From NCBI GenBank assembly GCA_016720345.1, contig JADKKV010000005.1:62001-126000 (forward strand): a stretch of 64,000 nt of DNA. Direction: 5' to 3'. Origin of the DNA: Thermomonas sp. (lineage in GTDB: Bacteria > Pseudomonadota > Gammaproteobacteria > Xanthomonadales > Xanthomonadaceae). The notes below the pieces were generated by a model, which had not been told where the DNA came from, ran no database searches, and saw only the letters and a list, made by a program, of their open reading frames with translations. Shown one piece after another: positions 1 through 11,269 of the stretch (position 1 is the first letter of the stretch; every line of letters begins with the position of its first letter). Made by a program: the position numbers and the translations under genes.

Positions 1-148
1 CGATCGCCAGGTGCTGGCGCAGGGATTCGGCGAAGGCGGCGAATGCGGATCCCGCGGCGGCCAGGTCGCCCTCGTGGGCGGCGTTCTCGGCATCGGCGAA
101 CAGCGCATCGCAGTCGCGGTGTTCGTTGGTCAGGAAGTCGGTCAGCAT
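1..148 (-). CDS. Hemerythrin HHE-domain protein (partial, N-terminus only)
   Basis: The first 49 residues are visible; the rest lies beyond the left edge. The protein opens MLTDFLTNEHRDCDALF, matching the first helix of hemerythrin-like HHE cation-binding domains, where the His of NEHRDCD is a typical first iron ligand. The family binds a di-iron centre and takes part in oxygen, NO or iron handling. The ATG overlaps the TGA of the upstream XdhC-family gene by 7 bases, so the two are probably translationally coupled. Without the remaining ligands the exact role cannot be given. Confidence 0.75.
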   Translation of the reverse strand, partial: MLTDFLTNEHRDCDALFADAENAAHEGDLAAAGSAFAAFAESLRQHLAI

Positions 149-1206
149 GCGGGCGGCTCGTGGCTGGGGTGTGGCCGCGACTCTGCCACGGCCGCCGCGG
201 CATGGCCTTGCTCCCCGTCAAGTGCGCACGCCAGCGCCTGCAGCCGCGCCGCCAGCGACAGCGCGATCGCGGCCGGCCCGCGACCACCCAGCGCCATCCC
301 GGCGGGCGACTCCAGCCTCCCGTGCAGGCGCGCCCGGACCGCCGGCGGCAGCGTCGCAAGCAGGTCGTCGCGGCGGGTTTCCGGGCCAAGCAGGCCGATG
401 TAGGCCGGCAGCCGCGGCCATTCGGCCAGCGCCTCCAGCGCGGCGCGGTCGCGGTCGAACTGATGGGCCATCAGCAACACCCCATCGTGGCCCCGGTCCT
501 CGCCGGCGCCCGGCAGCGCCGCCAGCTGCCGCTCCACCCATTGCCCGCAATGCACCCATGCCGGGCGCGACTCGACCAGCTCCACCCGCCAGCCCAATTG
601 GGCCAGCAGCGGCAGCAGCAGTTCGCTCTCCGGCCCCGCGCCGCAAGCCAGCAGGCGTGGCAGCGGCGCCAGGCGCAAGCGCCAGGCCTGCGCAGGTGCG
701 CCAGCGGCGGCATCCGCCAGCGCCAGCGGCCATTCCCCATGCAGGTCGCCGCAGGTCGCCGACAGGGTGCCCGGCAGGGTCACCGCCAACGCCAGTGGAT
801 CACCGGCGTGGCGATAGCGGGCAAGGATCGGCTGCAGCGCGGGCAGCTCCGCCAGTGGCAGCAGCAGGATCCGTTGGTGGCCGCGGCAACCGGCGCCGGA
901 GCCGGCGAACACGTCGGCAAGGTCGAGGTTGTCCAGTTCCAGCAGGCGCGGCCGCAGGTCCTGGCCAGATGCCGCCGCCGCTTCCAGCAGCGCGCCTTCC
1001 AGGCAGCCGGGGCTGATCCAGCCGCAGCGCTCGCCGCCGGCACCGATGTGGACCACGCTGCCGGCCTTGGCATAGGCATGGCCGGCAACCTCCAGCACCA
1101 GTGCCAGCACGCCCGGCCGCGGCCGCGCGAAATCCGCGAGGCACGCATCCAGCGCCGCCTTCGCCGGTGCGCCGGGAACATTCCTGTACACGTTGGCGGC
1201 GTGCAC
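142..1206 (-). CDS. XdhC/CoxI family protein
   Basis: 354 aa from a GTG start 12 nt after the tryptophanase stop. It shows the XdhC/CoxI layout: an N-terminal domain with a GGERCGWISPGCLEG segment, a Rossmann-like C-terminal part with CGAGPESELLLPLLAQLGW followed by an ESRPAW motif, then GLLGPETRRDDLL and a terminal SPAGMALGGRGPAAIA block. XdhC proteins help mature and insert sulfurated molybdenum cofactor into xanthine-dehydrogenase-type enzymes. No molybdo-hydroxylase gene is visible here, so the client enzyme is unknown. The frame runs into the start of the hemerythrin gene. Family assignment is firm and function is by family only. Confidence 0.85.
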   Translation of the reverse strand: MHAANVYRNVPGAPAKAALDACLADFARPRPGVLALVLEVAGHAYAKAGSVVHIGAGGERCGWISPGCLEGALLEAAAASGQDLRPRLLELDNLDLADVFAGSGAGCRGHQRILLLPLAELPALQPILARYRHAGDPLALAVTLPGTLSATCGDLHGEWPLALADAAAGAPAQAWRLRLAPLPRLLACGAGPESELLLPLLAQLGWRVELVESRPAWVHCGQWVERQLAALPGAGEDRGHDGVLLMAHQFDRDRAALEALAEWPRLPAYIGLLGPETRRDDLLATLPPAVRARLHGRLESPAGMALGGRGPAAIALSLAARLQALACALDGEQGHAAAAVAESRPHPSHEPPAC

Positions 1207-1218
1207 GCGGGGACCCGT

Positions 1219-2589
1219 TCAGCCCTGCAGGGGCTCGAAGCGCGCGGTGAAGTGGCGCAGCGCCGCTGGCTCTTCGGTGATCCGGTAGCCACCCAGGCCG
1301 GCGGACCTGGCCGCGACCTCGGCGCAGACCTCGATCACGTAGTCGATGTGGCTTTGGGTGTAGGTGCGGCGCGGGATCGCCAGCCGCACCAGGTCGAGCG
1401 CGGCGGGCTGTTCGCTGCCGTCCGGGCGGCGGCCGAACATCACCGTGCCGATCTCGCAGCTGCGGATGCCGCCGGCTTCGTAAAGCGCCACCGCCAACGC
1501 CTGCCCCGGGTACTGCAACGGCGGGATGTGCGGCAGCATCCGGCGCGCATCGATGTACACCGCATGGCCGCCGACCGGGCGCATGGTCGGGATGCCGGCG
1601 GCGTGCAGGCCATCGCCGAGGTAGCCGGTCGAGCGGATGCGGTAGCGCAGGTAGTCGTGCTGCACCACTTCCACCAGGCCCTGGGCGATCGCGTCGAGGT
1701 CGCGCCCGGCAAGGCCGCCGTAGGTCGGGAAGCCTTCGGTCAGGATCAGCAGGTTGCGGCAACTGGCGGCCAGCGCGTCGTCGTGCATCGCCAGCCAGCC
1801 GCCGATGTTGGCCAGGCCATCCTTCTTCGCGCTCATGGTCATGCCATCGGCCAGCGAGGCGATCTCGCGCACGATCTCGGCGACCTCGCGCCCGCCCTGC
1901 CCCGGCTCGCGCTCGCGGATGAACCAGGCGTTCTCGGCGAAGCGGCAGGCATCCAGGAACAGCGGCACCTGGTGGCGGTCGCACAGCGCGCGCACGCCGC
2001 GCAGGTTCTCCAGCGATACCGGCTGGCCGCCGCCGGAATTGTTGGTGATGGTGACGAACACCGCCGGGATGTCGGCGCGGCGCTCGCGCAGCAGCGCGTC
2101 CAGCCGCGCGAGGTCCATGTTGCCCTTGAACGGGTGCTCCAGCGCCGGGTCCAGGCCTTCCGGGATCACCAGGTCGACGGCCTCGGCACCGGTGGCCTCG
2201 ATGTTGGCGCGGGTGGTGTCGAAATGGGTGTTGTTGGGGATGATCCGGCCAGGGCCACCGATCACCGCCATCAGGATCTTCTCGGCGGCGCGGCCCTGGT
2301 GGGTGGGGATCACGTGGCGGAACGGGAACAGCGCCTTCACCGCCGCCTCGAAGCGGTACCACGAGGGCGAGCCGGCATAGGCCTCGTTGCCGCGCTGGAT
2401 GCCGGCCCACTGCTCGCTGGACATCGCGCCGGTGCCGGAATCGGTGAGCAGGTCGATCAGCACGTCGTCGCTGTGCACGGCGAACAGGTTGTAGCCGGCG
2501 GCCGCGATCGCCGCATGGCGTTCCTCCGCGGTGGTGATGCGCAGCGGCTCGACCGAGTGGATGCGGAACGGTTCGATGATGGTGGGCAT
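1219..2589 (-). CDS. tnaA: Tryptophanase (L-tryptophan indole-lyase)
   Basis: 456 aa from the ATG at 2589, giving MPTIIEPFRIHSVEPLR; this matches the family N-terminus, so a longer reading to 2667 is rejected. PLP-dependent beta-eliminating lyase converting tryptophan to indole, pyruvate and ammonia. Seen: DLLTDSGTGAMS, PTHQGRAAEK, NNSGGGQPVSLENL, the PLP-lysine motif MSAKKDG, and LAIPRRTYTQSHID near the C-terminus. Tyrosine phenol-lyase carries an Arg in the segment equivalent to GIRSCEIG; here that position is Ile as in tryptophanases, and MLPHIPPLQYPGQAL also resembles TnaA. No TnaC-like leader or Trp permease is visible. It leads the tnaA-xdhC-hemerythrin unit. Confidence 0.85.
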   Translation of the reverse strand: MPTIIEPFRIHSVEPLRITTAEERHAAIAAAGYNLFAVHSDDVLIDLLTDSGTGAMSSEQWAGIQRGNEAYAGSPSWYRFEAAVKALFPFRHVIPTHQGRAAEKILMAVIGGPGRIIPNNTHFDTTRANIEATGAEAVDLVIPEGLDPALEHPFKGNMDLARLDALLRERRADIPAVFVTITNNSGGGQPVSLENLRGVRALCDRHQVPLFLDACRFAENAWFIREREPGQGGREVAEIVREIASLADGMTMSAKKDGLANIGGWLAMHDDALAASCRNLLILTEGFPTYGGLAGRDLDAIAQGLVEVVQHDYLRYRIRSTGYLGDGLHAAGIPTMRPVGGHAVYIDARRMLPHIPPLQYPGQALAVALYEAGGIRSCEIGTVMFGRRPDGSEQPAALDLVRLAIPRRTYTQSHIDYVIEVCAEVAARSAGLGGYRITEEPAALRHFTARFEPLQG

Positions 2590-2670
2590 GTCAGGGCTGC
2601 CGATGGGGATGGGTGGGCGGGCCGAGGGCGGTACCCGCGGCGGATCGACCGGCAACCGCCGGCGCAATGC

Positions 2671-3333
2671 TCACAGCAGGTGCCGGAGCACGGCGACGTA
2701 GTGGCAGACGCTGCCGGCGATCACGAAGCCGTGCCAGATCGCGTGCGACCAGCGCAGCCCGGGACGCATGTAGAACACCGTGCCGAGGGTGTAGGCGATG
2801 CCGCCCGCGGCCAGCCAGGCCAGGGTTGCGCCATCCAGCGCGTGCGCCAGCGGCTTGGCCGCGACCACGATCAGCCAGCCCATCGCCAGGTAGATCAGGG
2901 TCGACAGCCGCTGGAAGCGGCCGGTGTAGAACAGCTTGAACACCACCCCCGCCAGCGCCAGGGTCCAGATCGTGCCGAACAGCCACCAGCCGATCGATCC
3001 GCGCAGGCCAACCAGGGTGAACGGCGTGTAGGTTCCGGCGATCAGCAGGTAGATCGCGCAGTGGTCGAACACCTTCAACCGCCCCTTCACCACCGGGTGC
3101 GAAATCGCGTGGTAGAGGGTCGAGGCGGTGTACAGCAGCAGCAGGGCGACCCCGAACACGATCGCCCCGGCAAGCTGCCAGCCATCGCCGTAAACCGCCG
3201 CCAGGGTCACCAGCACCGCACCGGCGGCCAGCGCCGCCGCCGCACCGACGCCGTGGGTCAGCGCGTTGGCCAGCTCCTCGCGCGCGTGGTGCGCGCGCGG
3301 GTGCGGGGACGGGGCGGAGCCGCTGGCCTGCAT
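2671..3333 (-). CDS. Hemolysin III family membrane protein (PAQR-like)
   Basis: 220 aa with about seven hydrophobic segments. The conserved signatures of the hemolysin III/YqfA (PAQR) family are present: STLYHAIS after the second segment, FDHCAIYLLIAGTYTP in the middle, and WSHAIWHGFVIAGSVCHYVAV at the C-terminus, supplying the conserved His and Asp residues thought to form a metal site. Start ATG at 3333 is 16 nt downstream of the purA stop, so it is probably cotranscribed with purA. True haemolytic activity is not implied; E. coli YqfA is linked to membrane lipid homeostasis. Confidence 0.88.
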   Translation of the reverse strand: MQASGSAPSPHPRAHHAREELANALTHGVGAAAALAAGAVLVTLAAVYGDGWQLAGAIVFGVALLLLYTASTLYHAISHPVVKGRLKVFDHCAIYLLIAGTYTPFTLVGLRGSIGWWLFGTIWTLALAGVVFKLFYTGRFQRLSTLIYLAMGWLIVVAAKPLAHALDGATLAWLAAGGIAYTLGTVFYMRPGLRWSHAIWHGFVIAGSVCHYVAVLRHLL

Positions 3334-3349
3334 GCGGGTGGCCTCCCGC

Positions 3350-4913
<1,564 letters not shown>

Positions 4914-4915
4914 GC

Positions 4916-5779
4916 TCAGCGGTCGCTGCGCATGTACTGCAGGAACGGGTCGTCGCGTTCCAGCACGATCACGCTGTCGCCGCCGGCGAAGGCCGCGCGA
5001 TAGGCTTCCAGGCTGCGCTGGAACGCGTAGAACCCCGGATCGCGGCTGGCGGCCTCGGCATACAGGCGCGCGGCTTCGGCATCACCCTCGCCGCGCAGCT
5101 TCTGCGCATCGCGCTCGGCCTCGGCCGCGATCACCGCGCGCTGGCGGTCCGCTTCCGACTGGATCTTCTGCGACAGCTCCTCGCCTTCCGCGCGCAACTG
5201 GCTGGCGACCTGCTTGCGCTGGGCGCTCATGCGCCGGTACACCTGCCCGATCACCTCGCCGCCGGTCGGCAGGTCGATGCGCTTGATGCGGATGTCGAAG
5301 ATCTTGACCCCGAGCACCGCCGCGCCCTTGTTGATCGAGACCAGCTGCGCCGCGAGCACCTTGGCGCGGTCGCCCGACACCACTTCCTGCAGCGTGCGCG
5401 CGTTGATCTCGTTGCGCAGCGCGTCCTTGATGATCGGGGCCAGGCGCTGCGCGGCGATCGACTCGTCGCCGCCGGTGGCGCGGTAGAAGTCGCGCACGTT
5501 CTCGATCTTGCCGATCGCGAAGAAGTCGACGCTGACGTCCTTCTTCTCCGAGGTCAGGTAGCGCTCCGGCTCCGCCGAGAGGACCTGCAGGCGGCGGTCG
5601 AACACCCGCGCCGACTCGATCAGCGGCAGCTTGAAGTGCAGGCCGGGGCCGATGTCGGTGCGCACCACCTTGCCGAGGTTGAGCACGATCGCGGCCTGGC
5701 CCTCGCTGACCACGAACACCGAACCCAGCAGCAACAGCAACCCGGCGAGGATCGCCGGCACCCATGCGGGGAATTTCAT
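4916..5779 (-). CDS. hflC: FtsH-protease modulator HflC
   Basis: 287 aa SPFH/band-7 protein. One N-terminal membrane anchor (residues about 5-25) precedes the band-7 domain, which holds EGQAAIVLNLGKV and GPGLHFKLPLIESARVFDRR; an Ala/Glu-rich coiled coil (residues about 190-250) follows. With HflK it forms the large periplasmic cage around FtsH that limits its access to membrane substrates. Its ATG overlaps the hflK TGA (ATGA), indicating coupled, roughly equimolar synthesis. The C-terminal DPFLQYMRSDR end is typical. Confidence 0.97.
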   Translation of the reverse strand: MKFPAWVPAILAGLLLLLGSVFVVSEGQAAIVLNLGKVVRTDIGPGLHFKLPLIESARVFDRRLQVLSAEPERYLTSEKKDVSVDFFAIGKIENVRDFYRATGGDESIAAQRLAPIIKDALRNEINARTLQEVVSGDRAKVLAAQLVSINKGAAVLGVKIFDIRIKRIDLPTGGEVIGQVYRRMSAQRKQVASQLRAEGEELSQKIQSEADRQRAVIAAEAERDAQKLRGEGDAEAARLYAEAASRDPGFYAFQRSLEAYRAAFAGGDSVIVLERDDPFLQYMRSDR

Positions 5780-6864
5780 CGCACGTTCTCCTCACGGCCG
5801 GCACTGCGGCCCTGGCGACCCGGGCGCGCCGGATCGGCGGTCGCCTCCACGGTCGGCGACACCAGGTCAGGCAGGATCGCCTGCGCCGGCAGCGCCGGCT
5901 GGACCTGGGTGGCGCCGGCCATCGGCACGTAGATCAGCTGGCGGCCATCGCCGCCGACCACCTTGCGGTTGTCCGCCAGCACCCGCTGCACGGTTTCCAG
6001 CCACAGCCGCTTGCGGGTCACCTCGGGAGCGGCCTTGTACTGCTCCACCAGCAGGGTGAAGCGCTCGGCGTCGCCGGTCGCGCGCGCGATCGCCGCGGTC
6101 TTGTAGCCTTCGGCCTCGGTGCGCACGCGCGCGGCCTGGCCGCGCGCCTCGGGCACGACCTTGCTGGCGTAGGCCTCGGCCTCGTTCTTGGCGCGGTCCT
6201 TGTCCTGCTGCGCGCTGTTGACGTCGTCGAACGCCGGCTTCACTTCCTCCGGCGGACGCGCGTTCGGCAGGTTCAGCTCGGTGACCACCAGCCCGGTCCG
6301 GTAGGTGTCCATCGCCGCCTGCAGGCGCTGCTTGGAGGACACCGACAGCGCGCTGCGCGCGCTCAGCACGGTATCGAGGTCGGAGCGGCCGACCTGCTCG
6401 CGCACCGCGCTCAGGGTCGCTTCCTTCAGCACCTCGTTGGCGTCGCGGGTGCCGAACAGGTACAGCTGGGCATCGCCGATGCGGTACTGCACGTTGATTT
6501 CGACGCTGACGATGTTCTCGTCGCGGGTCAGCACCGGCACCGTTTCGCTGTAGGTCGAGATCTGGGTGGCGTTGACCTTGATCACCCGCTCCAGCGGCCA
6601 CGGCAGCTTGAGGTGCGGGCCCGGGGTCATGGTGCGGTGGAATTCGCCGAAGCGCAGCACCACGCCGCGCTGCTGCTCGGTGACCAGCACGAAGCAGTTG
6701 AACGCCAGCCACAGGCCAAGCACGACCCACAGCCAGCGCAGCGCGCCGCCATCGCCGAAGCCGCCGCCGAACCCGGGCAGCCGGTCCAGCAAGCCGCCGA
6801 TGCCGCCGCCGCGCTTGCCGCGATTGTTGTTTCCGGACGAATTGCCGGGTGTGTTCCAGGCCAT
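5776..6864 (-). CDS. hflK: FtsH-protease modulator HflK
   Basis: 362 aa from the ATG at 6864 (MAWNTPGNSSGNNNRGKRGG); a start 21 bases upstream lacks family support. A Gly-rich cytosolic N-terminus, including GFGGGFGDGG, is followed by a transmembrane segment (LWVVLGLWLAFNCFVLV), the band-7 domain with EQQRGVVLRFGEF and TPGPHLKLPWPLERV, and a long charged coiled coil (DRAKNEAEAYASKVVPEARG). It is the partner of HflC in the FtsH-regulating cage. It lies 72 nt downstream of hflX. Confidence 0.97.
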   Translation of the reverse strand: MAWNTPGNSSGNNNRGKRGGGIGGLLDRLPGFGGGFGDGGALRWLWVVLGLWLAFNCFVLVTEQQRGVVLRFGEFHRTMTPGPHLKLPWPLERVIKVNATQISTYSETVPVLTRDENIVSVEINVQYRIGDAQLYLFGTRDANEVLKEATLSAVREQVGRSDLDTVLSARSALSVSSKQRLQAAMDTYRTGLVVTELNLPNARPPEEVKPAFDDVNSAQQDKDRAKNEAEAYASKVVPEARGQAARVRTEAEGYKTAAIARATGDAERFTLLVEQYKAAPEVTRKRLWLETVQRVLADNRKVVGGDGRQLIYVPMAGATQVQPALPAQAILPDLVSPTVEATADPARPGRQGRSAGREENVR

Positions 6865-6936
6865 GCCTGCTCCGTTGCGCCGCACGATGCGGCCATGATT
6901 GCGGTTTCGATTCTACCGGCTGCGCCGGCCGGGGCG

Positions 6937-8256
6937 TCAGCTTTCCAGCGCTTCCGGCTCGGCTTCGGGCAGCAGCGGCCGCAGCGGCGCGCCATCAGCC
7001 TGGGCAGCGAGCCGCGCGGCATCCGCCACCGGCAGGTCCACCCGCAGGCGCCAGCCGTCGCCGTCGTGCTCCTCGCCCAGCACCGCGTCCAGCGCGTGCA
7101 GGCGCGCGCGCAGGCGGCCGGCATCGGTGGGCAGGACGATCGTGCCGACCACCCGCTGCAGGCCCAGCTTCCCGCCCAGCGCTTCGCGCAGCAGGTCGAT
7201 GCCGAGGCCGTCACGCGCGGACACCCACACCGCGTGGCCGTCCTCGCCGCGCTGGTCGATGCGCGGGGCGGCGCCCTCGATGCGGTCGATCTTGTTGAAC
7301 ACCAGCAACTGCGGGATCCCGCCGGCACCGATCTCGCGCAGGACCTCGTCCACCTGCGCCATGCGCTCGTCGCGCAGCGGGTCGTCGGCGTCGACCACGT
7401 GCAGCAGCAGGTCGGCCTCGCGCGCCTCGCTCAGGGTCGAACGGAATGCAGCCACCAGTTCGTGCGGCAGGTCGCGGACGAAGCCGACGGTATCGGCCAG
7501 CACCACCCCGCCGCCGGAAAGCTCGATCCGGCGCACGGTGGGATCCAGGGTCGCGAACAACTTGTCGGCGGCGTAGGCACTGGCGCCGGTCAGGGCGTTG
7601 AACAGGGTCGACTTGCCGGCATTGGTGTAGCCCACCAGCGCCACCCGCGGCAACTCGCTGCGAACGCGCGCGCGGCGCATCTGGGTGTGCTGCACCTCGA
7701 CCTTGTCCAGCCGCTTCGAAAGCATGTCGACCCGCTTCTGCAGCAGCCGGCGGTCGGTTTCCAGCTGGGTTTCGCCGGGGCCGCGCAGGCCGATCGAGCC
7801 GCCGCGCTGGCGCTCCAGGTGGGTCCAGCCGCGCACCAGCCGGGTGGCCATGTGCTTGAGCTGCGCAAGCTCGACCTGCAGCTTGCCTTCGGCGCTGCGC
7901 GCGCGCTGCGAGAAGATGTCCAGGATCAGGCCGGTGCGGTCCACCACCCGGCGTTCCAGCGCGCGCTCCAGGTTGCGTTCCTGCACCGGGCTGAGCAGGT
8001 GGTTGACCAGCACCAGGTCGGCGCCGGTCGCCTCGCAGGCTGCCTTCACTTCCTCCAGCTTGCCGCTGCCGATCAGCGTGGCCGGGTTCGGGCGGTCGAT
8101 CTTCGCGGTCAGCACCGCGGCCACGCTGGCGCCGGCGGAGCGGGCAAGCTCGGCGAATTCCTCCAGCACGCCCTCACCGGGCGGGCCACCGGCGTGCGGC
8201 TGGATCAGCAGGGCGTGCTCGCCGCGGCGCGAGCGTTCGAACAGTTGGGTTGGCAT
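6937..8256 (-). CDS. hflX: Ribosome-associated GTPase HflX
   Basis: 439 aa from ATG 8256 (MPTQLFERSRRGEHALLIQ). The N-terminal HflX domain holds NPATLIGSGKLEEV and LSPVQERNLERAL, then a coiled helix and GLRGPGETQLETDRRLL. The GTPase domain has G1 GYTNAGKST, G3 DTVGFVRDLPH and G4 NKIDR. HflX binds the 50S E-site, splits stalled 70S ribosomes under stress and has helicase activity on rRNA. The hfq-hflX order is the standard gammaproteobacterial one. An Ala/Glu-rich C-terminus ends the protein. Confidence 0.97.
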   Translation of the reverse strand: MPTQLFERSRRGEHALLIQPHAGGPPGEGVLEEFAELARSAGASVAAVLTAKIDRPNPATLIGSGKLEEVKAACEATGADLVLVNHLLSPVQERNLERALERRVVDRTGLILDIFSQRARSAEGKLQVELAQLKHMATRLVRGWTHLERQRGGSIGLRGPGETQLETDRRLLQKRVDMLSKRLDKVEVQHTQMRRARVRSELPRVALVGYTNAGKSTLFNALTGASAYAADKLFATLDPTVRRIELSGGGVVLADTVGFVRDLPHELVAAFRSTLSEAREADLLLHVVDADDPLRDERMAQVDEVLREIGAGGIPQLLVFNKIDRIEGAAPRIDQRGEDGHAVWVSARDGLGIDLLREALGGKLGLQRVVGTIVLPTDAGRLRARLHALDAVLGEEHDGDGWRLRVDLPVADAARLAAQADGAPLRPLLPEAEPEALES

Positions 8257-8323
8257 CGCAACCGAGATGCGGGCGCCGGGCGCCGATTGCAAGCCCGCGG
8301 CGCGGACCTTGCCCGTGCCGGGG

Positions 8324-8581
8324 TCAGGCCTCGTCGCCGCCCTCGTCGTCGCCGTCGGCACCGGTCGGGCCCACCCGCACGTTGCGCGCCGGGACCACGG
8401 TCGAGATCGCATGCTTGTAGACCATCTGGCTGACGGTGTTGCGCAGCAGGACCACGAACTGGTCGAACGATTCGATCGTGCCCTGCAGCTTGATGCCGTT
8501 GACCAGGTAGATCGAGACCGGCACGCGCTCGCGCCGCAATGCGTTCAGGAAAGGATCCTGCAAAGACTGCCCCTTGGACAT
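8324..8581 (-). CDS. hfq: RNA chaperone Hfq
   Basis: 85 aa starting [20 protein letters not shown]. The start at 8581 is preferred over one 12 bases upstream because it matches the universal Hfq N-terminus and has a GGGGAAA ribosome site in the leader. The Sm1 motif ([20 protein letters not shown]) and Sm2 motif ([11 protein letters not shown]) are intact, with Gln8, Phe42-type and His57-type RNA-binding residues. The acidic C-terminal tail ([12 protein letters not shown]) is shorter than in E. coli. It pairs sRNAs with mRNAs as a hexamer. The 136-nt gap to miaA probably holds its own promoter. Confidence 0.98.
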   Translation of the reverse strand: MSKGQSLQDPFLNALRRERVPVSIYLVNGIKLQGTIESFDQFVVLLRNTVSQMVYKHAISTVVPARNVRVGPTGADGDDEGGDEA

Positions 8582-8717
8582 GTGTTTCCCCACTGCTGCC
8601 GATGTTCTTGTTTGTCGTCGTGGGCCGGATGCCGCCCGTGCATTCCCCCGGCCCCGCGCCCGCCACGTTTCCGGGAGCGCAGCCCGATGGTAGCGCAGGT
8701 CGGCGCAAGCGCGCGCA

Positions 8718-9671
8718 TCACCCGCCGAGGAATCCGGCGACCGCGGCGTCCAATCGCGTGCGCTGGGTCATCGGATCGAACCTGCGTGCGTCCAGCTCGC
8801 CGCGCAGCCAGGTGAACTGGCGCTTGGCCAGCTGCCGGGTGGCGGCGATCGCGCGCTCGCGGAATTCCGCTGGCATCGATTCACCGCCCAGGAATTCCCA
8901 GGCCTGGCGGTAGCCCACCGCGCGCAGCGCCGGCAGGTCGAGCGGATGCGGATGCGCCGCCAGTTCGGGCGATGCGCGCAACGCACGCACCTCATCGAGG
9001 AAGCCGGCGGCCAGCATCGCGTCGAAGCGCTCGGCGATGCGTTCGTGCAGCAGGTTGCGATCGGGCGGTGCCAGCACCAGCTTCAGCACCTTCAGCGGCA
9101 AGCGGGCGCGCTGCGCCTGCCGTTGCCACCCACTGATCGGCCTGCCGCTCAGCCGATACACCTCCAGCGCGCGCTGGATGCGCTGCGCGTCGGTCGCATG
9201 GATGCGCGCCGCCGCCACTGGGTCGACCTGCGCCAGTTGCGCATGCAGTGCCGCCCAGCCGCGTTCCGCGGCTTCGGCGGTGATGGCCGCGCGCGTCGCC
9301 TCATCGGCTTCCGGCATGTCGGCCAGGCCCTCGAGCAACGCACGGAAATACAGGCCGGTCCCGCCGGCGAGGATCGGCAGCCTGCCGCGCGCGATGATGC
9401 CGTCGATCGCGCCGCGCGCATCCACGGCGAACTCCGCCGCCGAATACGGCTGCCAGGGATCGCGCAGGTCGACCAGGTGGTGCGGCACCTGCGCCAGTTC
9501 GTGGCGCGTGGGCTTGGCCGCGCCGATGTCGAGGCCGCGGTAGACCAGCGCCGAATCGACGCTGACGATTTCCCCGCCCAGCCGCTGCGCCAGCTCCAGC
9601 GCAACCGAGCTCTTGCCCGACGCGGTGGGACCCATCAGCGCGATCGCGCGCGGGCGGTTGTCCAGGGTCAT
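8718..9671 (-). CDS. miaA: tRNA dimethylallyltransferase
   Basis: 317 aa, full length. It transfers a dimethylallyl group to N6 of A37 in tRNAs reading UNN codons. Seen: P-loop [15 protein letters not shown], the substrate motif [28 protein letters not shown], the [16 protein letters not shown] block and [13 protein letters not shown] near the C-terminus. It lies 22 nt after putP and 136 nt before hfq. The miaA-hfq linkage is conserved in gammaproteobacteria. Confidence 0.98.
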   Translation of the reverse strand: MTLDNRPRAIALMGPTASGKSSVALELAQRLGGEIVSVDSALVYRGLDIGAAKPTRHELAQVPHHLVDLRDPWQPYSAAEFAVDARGAIDGIIARGRLPILAGGTGLYFRALLEGLADMPEADEATRAAITAEAAERGWAALHAQLAQVDPVAAARIHATDAQRIQRALEVYRLSGRPISGWQRQAQRARLPLKVLKLVLAPPDRNLLHERIAERFDAMLAAGFLDEVRALRASPELAAHPHPLDLPALRAVGYRQAWEFLGGESMPAEFRERAIAATRQLAKRQFTWLRGELDARRFDPMTQRTRLDAAVAGFLGG

Positions 9672-9693
9672 CGCGGCGCGGTCGGAGGACGGC

Positions 9694-11187
9694 TCAATAG
9701 CCCTGCTCGCGCAGGCTCAGCTGGACCTGCTGGTGGCGCGCCTGCACTTCGGCACTCGGCGCGCGCGACAGCAGGCTGCCGGCGATGATCGCGAGGCTGG
9801 CCGCGATCACGCCGGGCACCATCTCGTACAGGGCGCTGCCGGTCTGCTTCCACAGGATCACGGTCAGCGCGCCAACGATGATGCCGGCAAGCGCGCCCTG
9901 GCGGGTCATGCGCTGCCAGGACAGCGAGAACACCACCACCGGACCGAACGCGGCGCCGAAGCCGGCCCACGCATAGCTCACCAGCCCAAGCACGCGGCTG
10001 TCGGGATCGCGGGCGATGAAGATCGCCAGCAGGGCCACCGCCAGCACCGCCGCGCGGCCCACCCACACCAGTTCGCGCTCGCCCGCGCGCGGGCGCACGA
10101 ACCCGCGGTAGAAGTCCTCGGTCAATGCGCTGGAGCAGACCAGCAACTGGCAGCTCAGGGTGCTCATGATCGCGGCCAGGATCGCCGACAGCAGCACGCC
10201 GGCGATCCACGGGTTGAACAATGCCGCGGACAGCGCGATGAACACGCGCTCATGGTTGTCGGCGACCGCGCCCGCCTGCTGCGGATGCTGCGCGAAGTAC
10301 GCGATGCCGAAGAAACCGGTCGCCATCGCCCCGAGCAGGCACAGCACCATCCAGGTCATGCCGATGCGCCGCGCCTGCGGGATCACCGCCAGCGATTCGG
10401 CGGCCATGAAGCGCGCCAGGATGTGCGGCTGCCCGCAATAGCCAAGGCCCCACGCCAGCAGCGAGACGATGCCGACGAGGCCGAGCTCGCCACCCTTGAA
10501 CCAGTCCAGCTTCGCCGGGTCGAGCTGCTGGATCGCGCCCAGGCTTTCGCCGAACCCGCCGCTGCCGATGATCACGACCAGCGGGGTCAGGGTCAGCGCG
10601 AAGATCATCAGGGTGGCCTGCACGGTGTCGGTCCAGCTGACCGCCAGGAAGCCGCCGACCAGGGTGTAGGCGATCGTCGCCGCCGCGCCCCACCACAGGG
10701 CTTGCGCATAGGAAAGGCCGAACACGCTTTCGAACAGGCGCGCACCGGCCACGATCCCGCTGGCGCAGTACACCGCGAAGAACACCAGGATCACCAGCGC
10801 GGCGACGATCCGCAGCAACTTGCCATCGGCGGCGAAGCGGGTGGTGAAGTAGTCCGGCAGGGTCAGCGCGTTGTCGGTGCGTTCGGTGTACACGCGCAGC
10901 GGCCCGGCGACGAACCTCCAGTTCGCCCATGCGCCGACCACCAGGCCGATCGCGATCCACGCTTCCGACACCCCGGACAGGTACAGCGCGCCGGGCAGCC
11001 CCATCAGCAGCCAGCCGCTCATGTCCGAGGCCCCGGCCGAAAGCGCGGTCACGTAGCCGCCCAGCGAACGACCACCGAGGATGTAGTCGTCGAAATCGCG
11101 GGTGCGCTTCCAGGCCACGAAGCCGATGCCGAGCATCGCCAGCAGGTAGATCCCGAAGGTGATCAGCAGCGGCGTGCTGGCGGTCAT
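9694..11187 (-). CDS. putP: Sodium/proline symporter
   Basis: 497 aa with 12-13 hydrophobic helices, a member of the sodium:solute symporter (SSF) family. PutP signatures are present: the sodium/proline-site segment [21 protein letters not shown] near residues 50-70, [11 protein letters not shown], and the SSF signature region around [14 protein letters not shown]. It imports L-proline with Na+ for nutrition and osmoprotection. No putA is adjacent. The start at 11187 faces alkB across 82 nt. Confidence 0.93.
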   Translation of the reverse strand: MTASTPLLITFGIYLLAMLGIGFVAWKRTRDFDDYILGGRSLGGYVTALSAGASDMSGWLLMGLPGALYLSGVSEAWIAIGLVVGAWANWRFVAGPLRVYTERTDNALTLPDYFTTRFAADGKLLRIVAALVILVFFAVYCASGIVAGARLFESVFGLSYAQALWWGAAATIAYTLVGGFLAVSWTDTVQATLMIFALTLTPLVVIIGSGGFGESLGAIQQLDPAKLDWFKGGELGLVGIVSLLAWGLGYCGQPHILARFMAAESLAVIPQARRIGMTWMVLCLLGAMATGFFGIAYFAQHPQQAGAVADNHERVFIALSAALFNPWIAGVLLSAILAAIMSTLSCQLLVCSSALTEDFYRGFVRPRAGERELVWVGRAAVLAVALLAIFIARDPDSRVLGLVSYAWAGFGAAFGPVVVFSLSWQRMTRQGALAGIIVGALTVILWKQTGSALYEMVPGVIAASLAIIAGSLLSRAPSAEVQARHQQVQLSLREQGY

Positions 11188-11269
11188 GCGCGCGTTCCCC
11201 GAAAACGAAGGCCGCAGCTTAGCGCAGCCATCCGCCGCGGCTGCGGGCGGCCTGGGCTAGCATGGCGCC

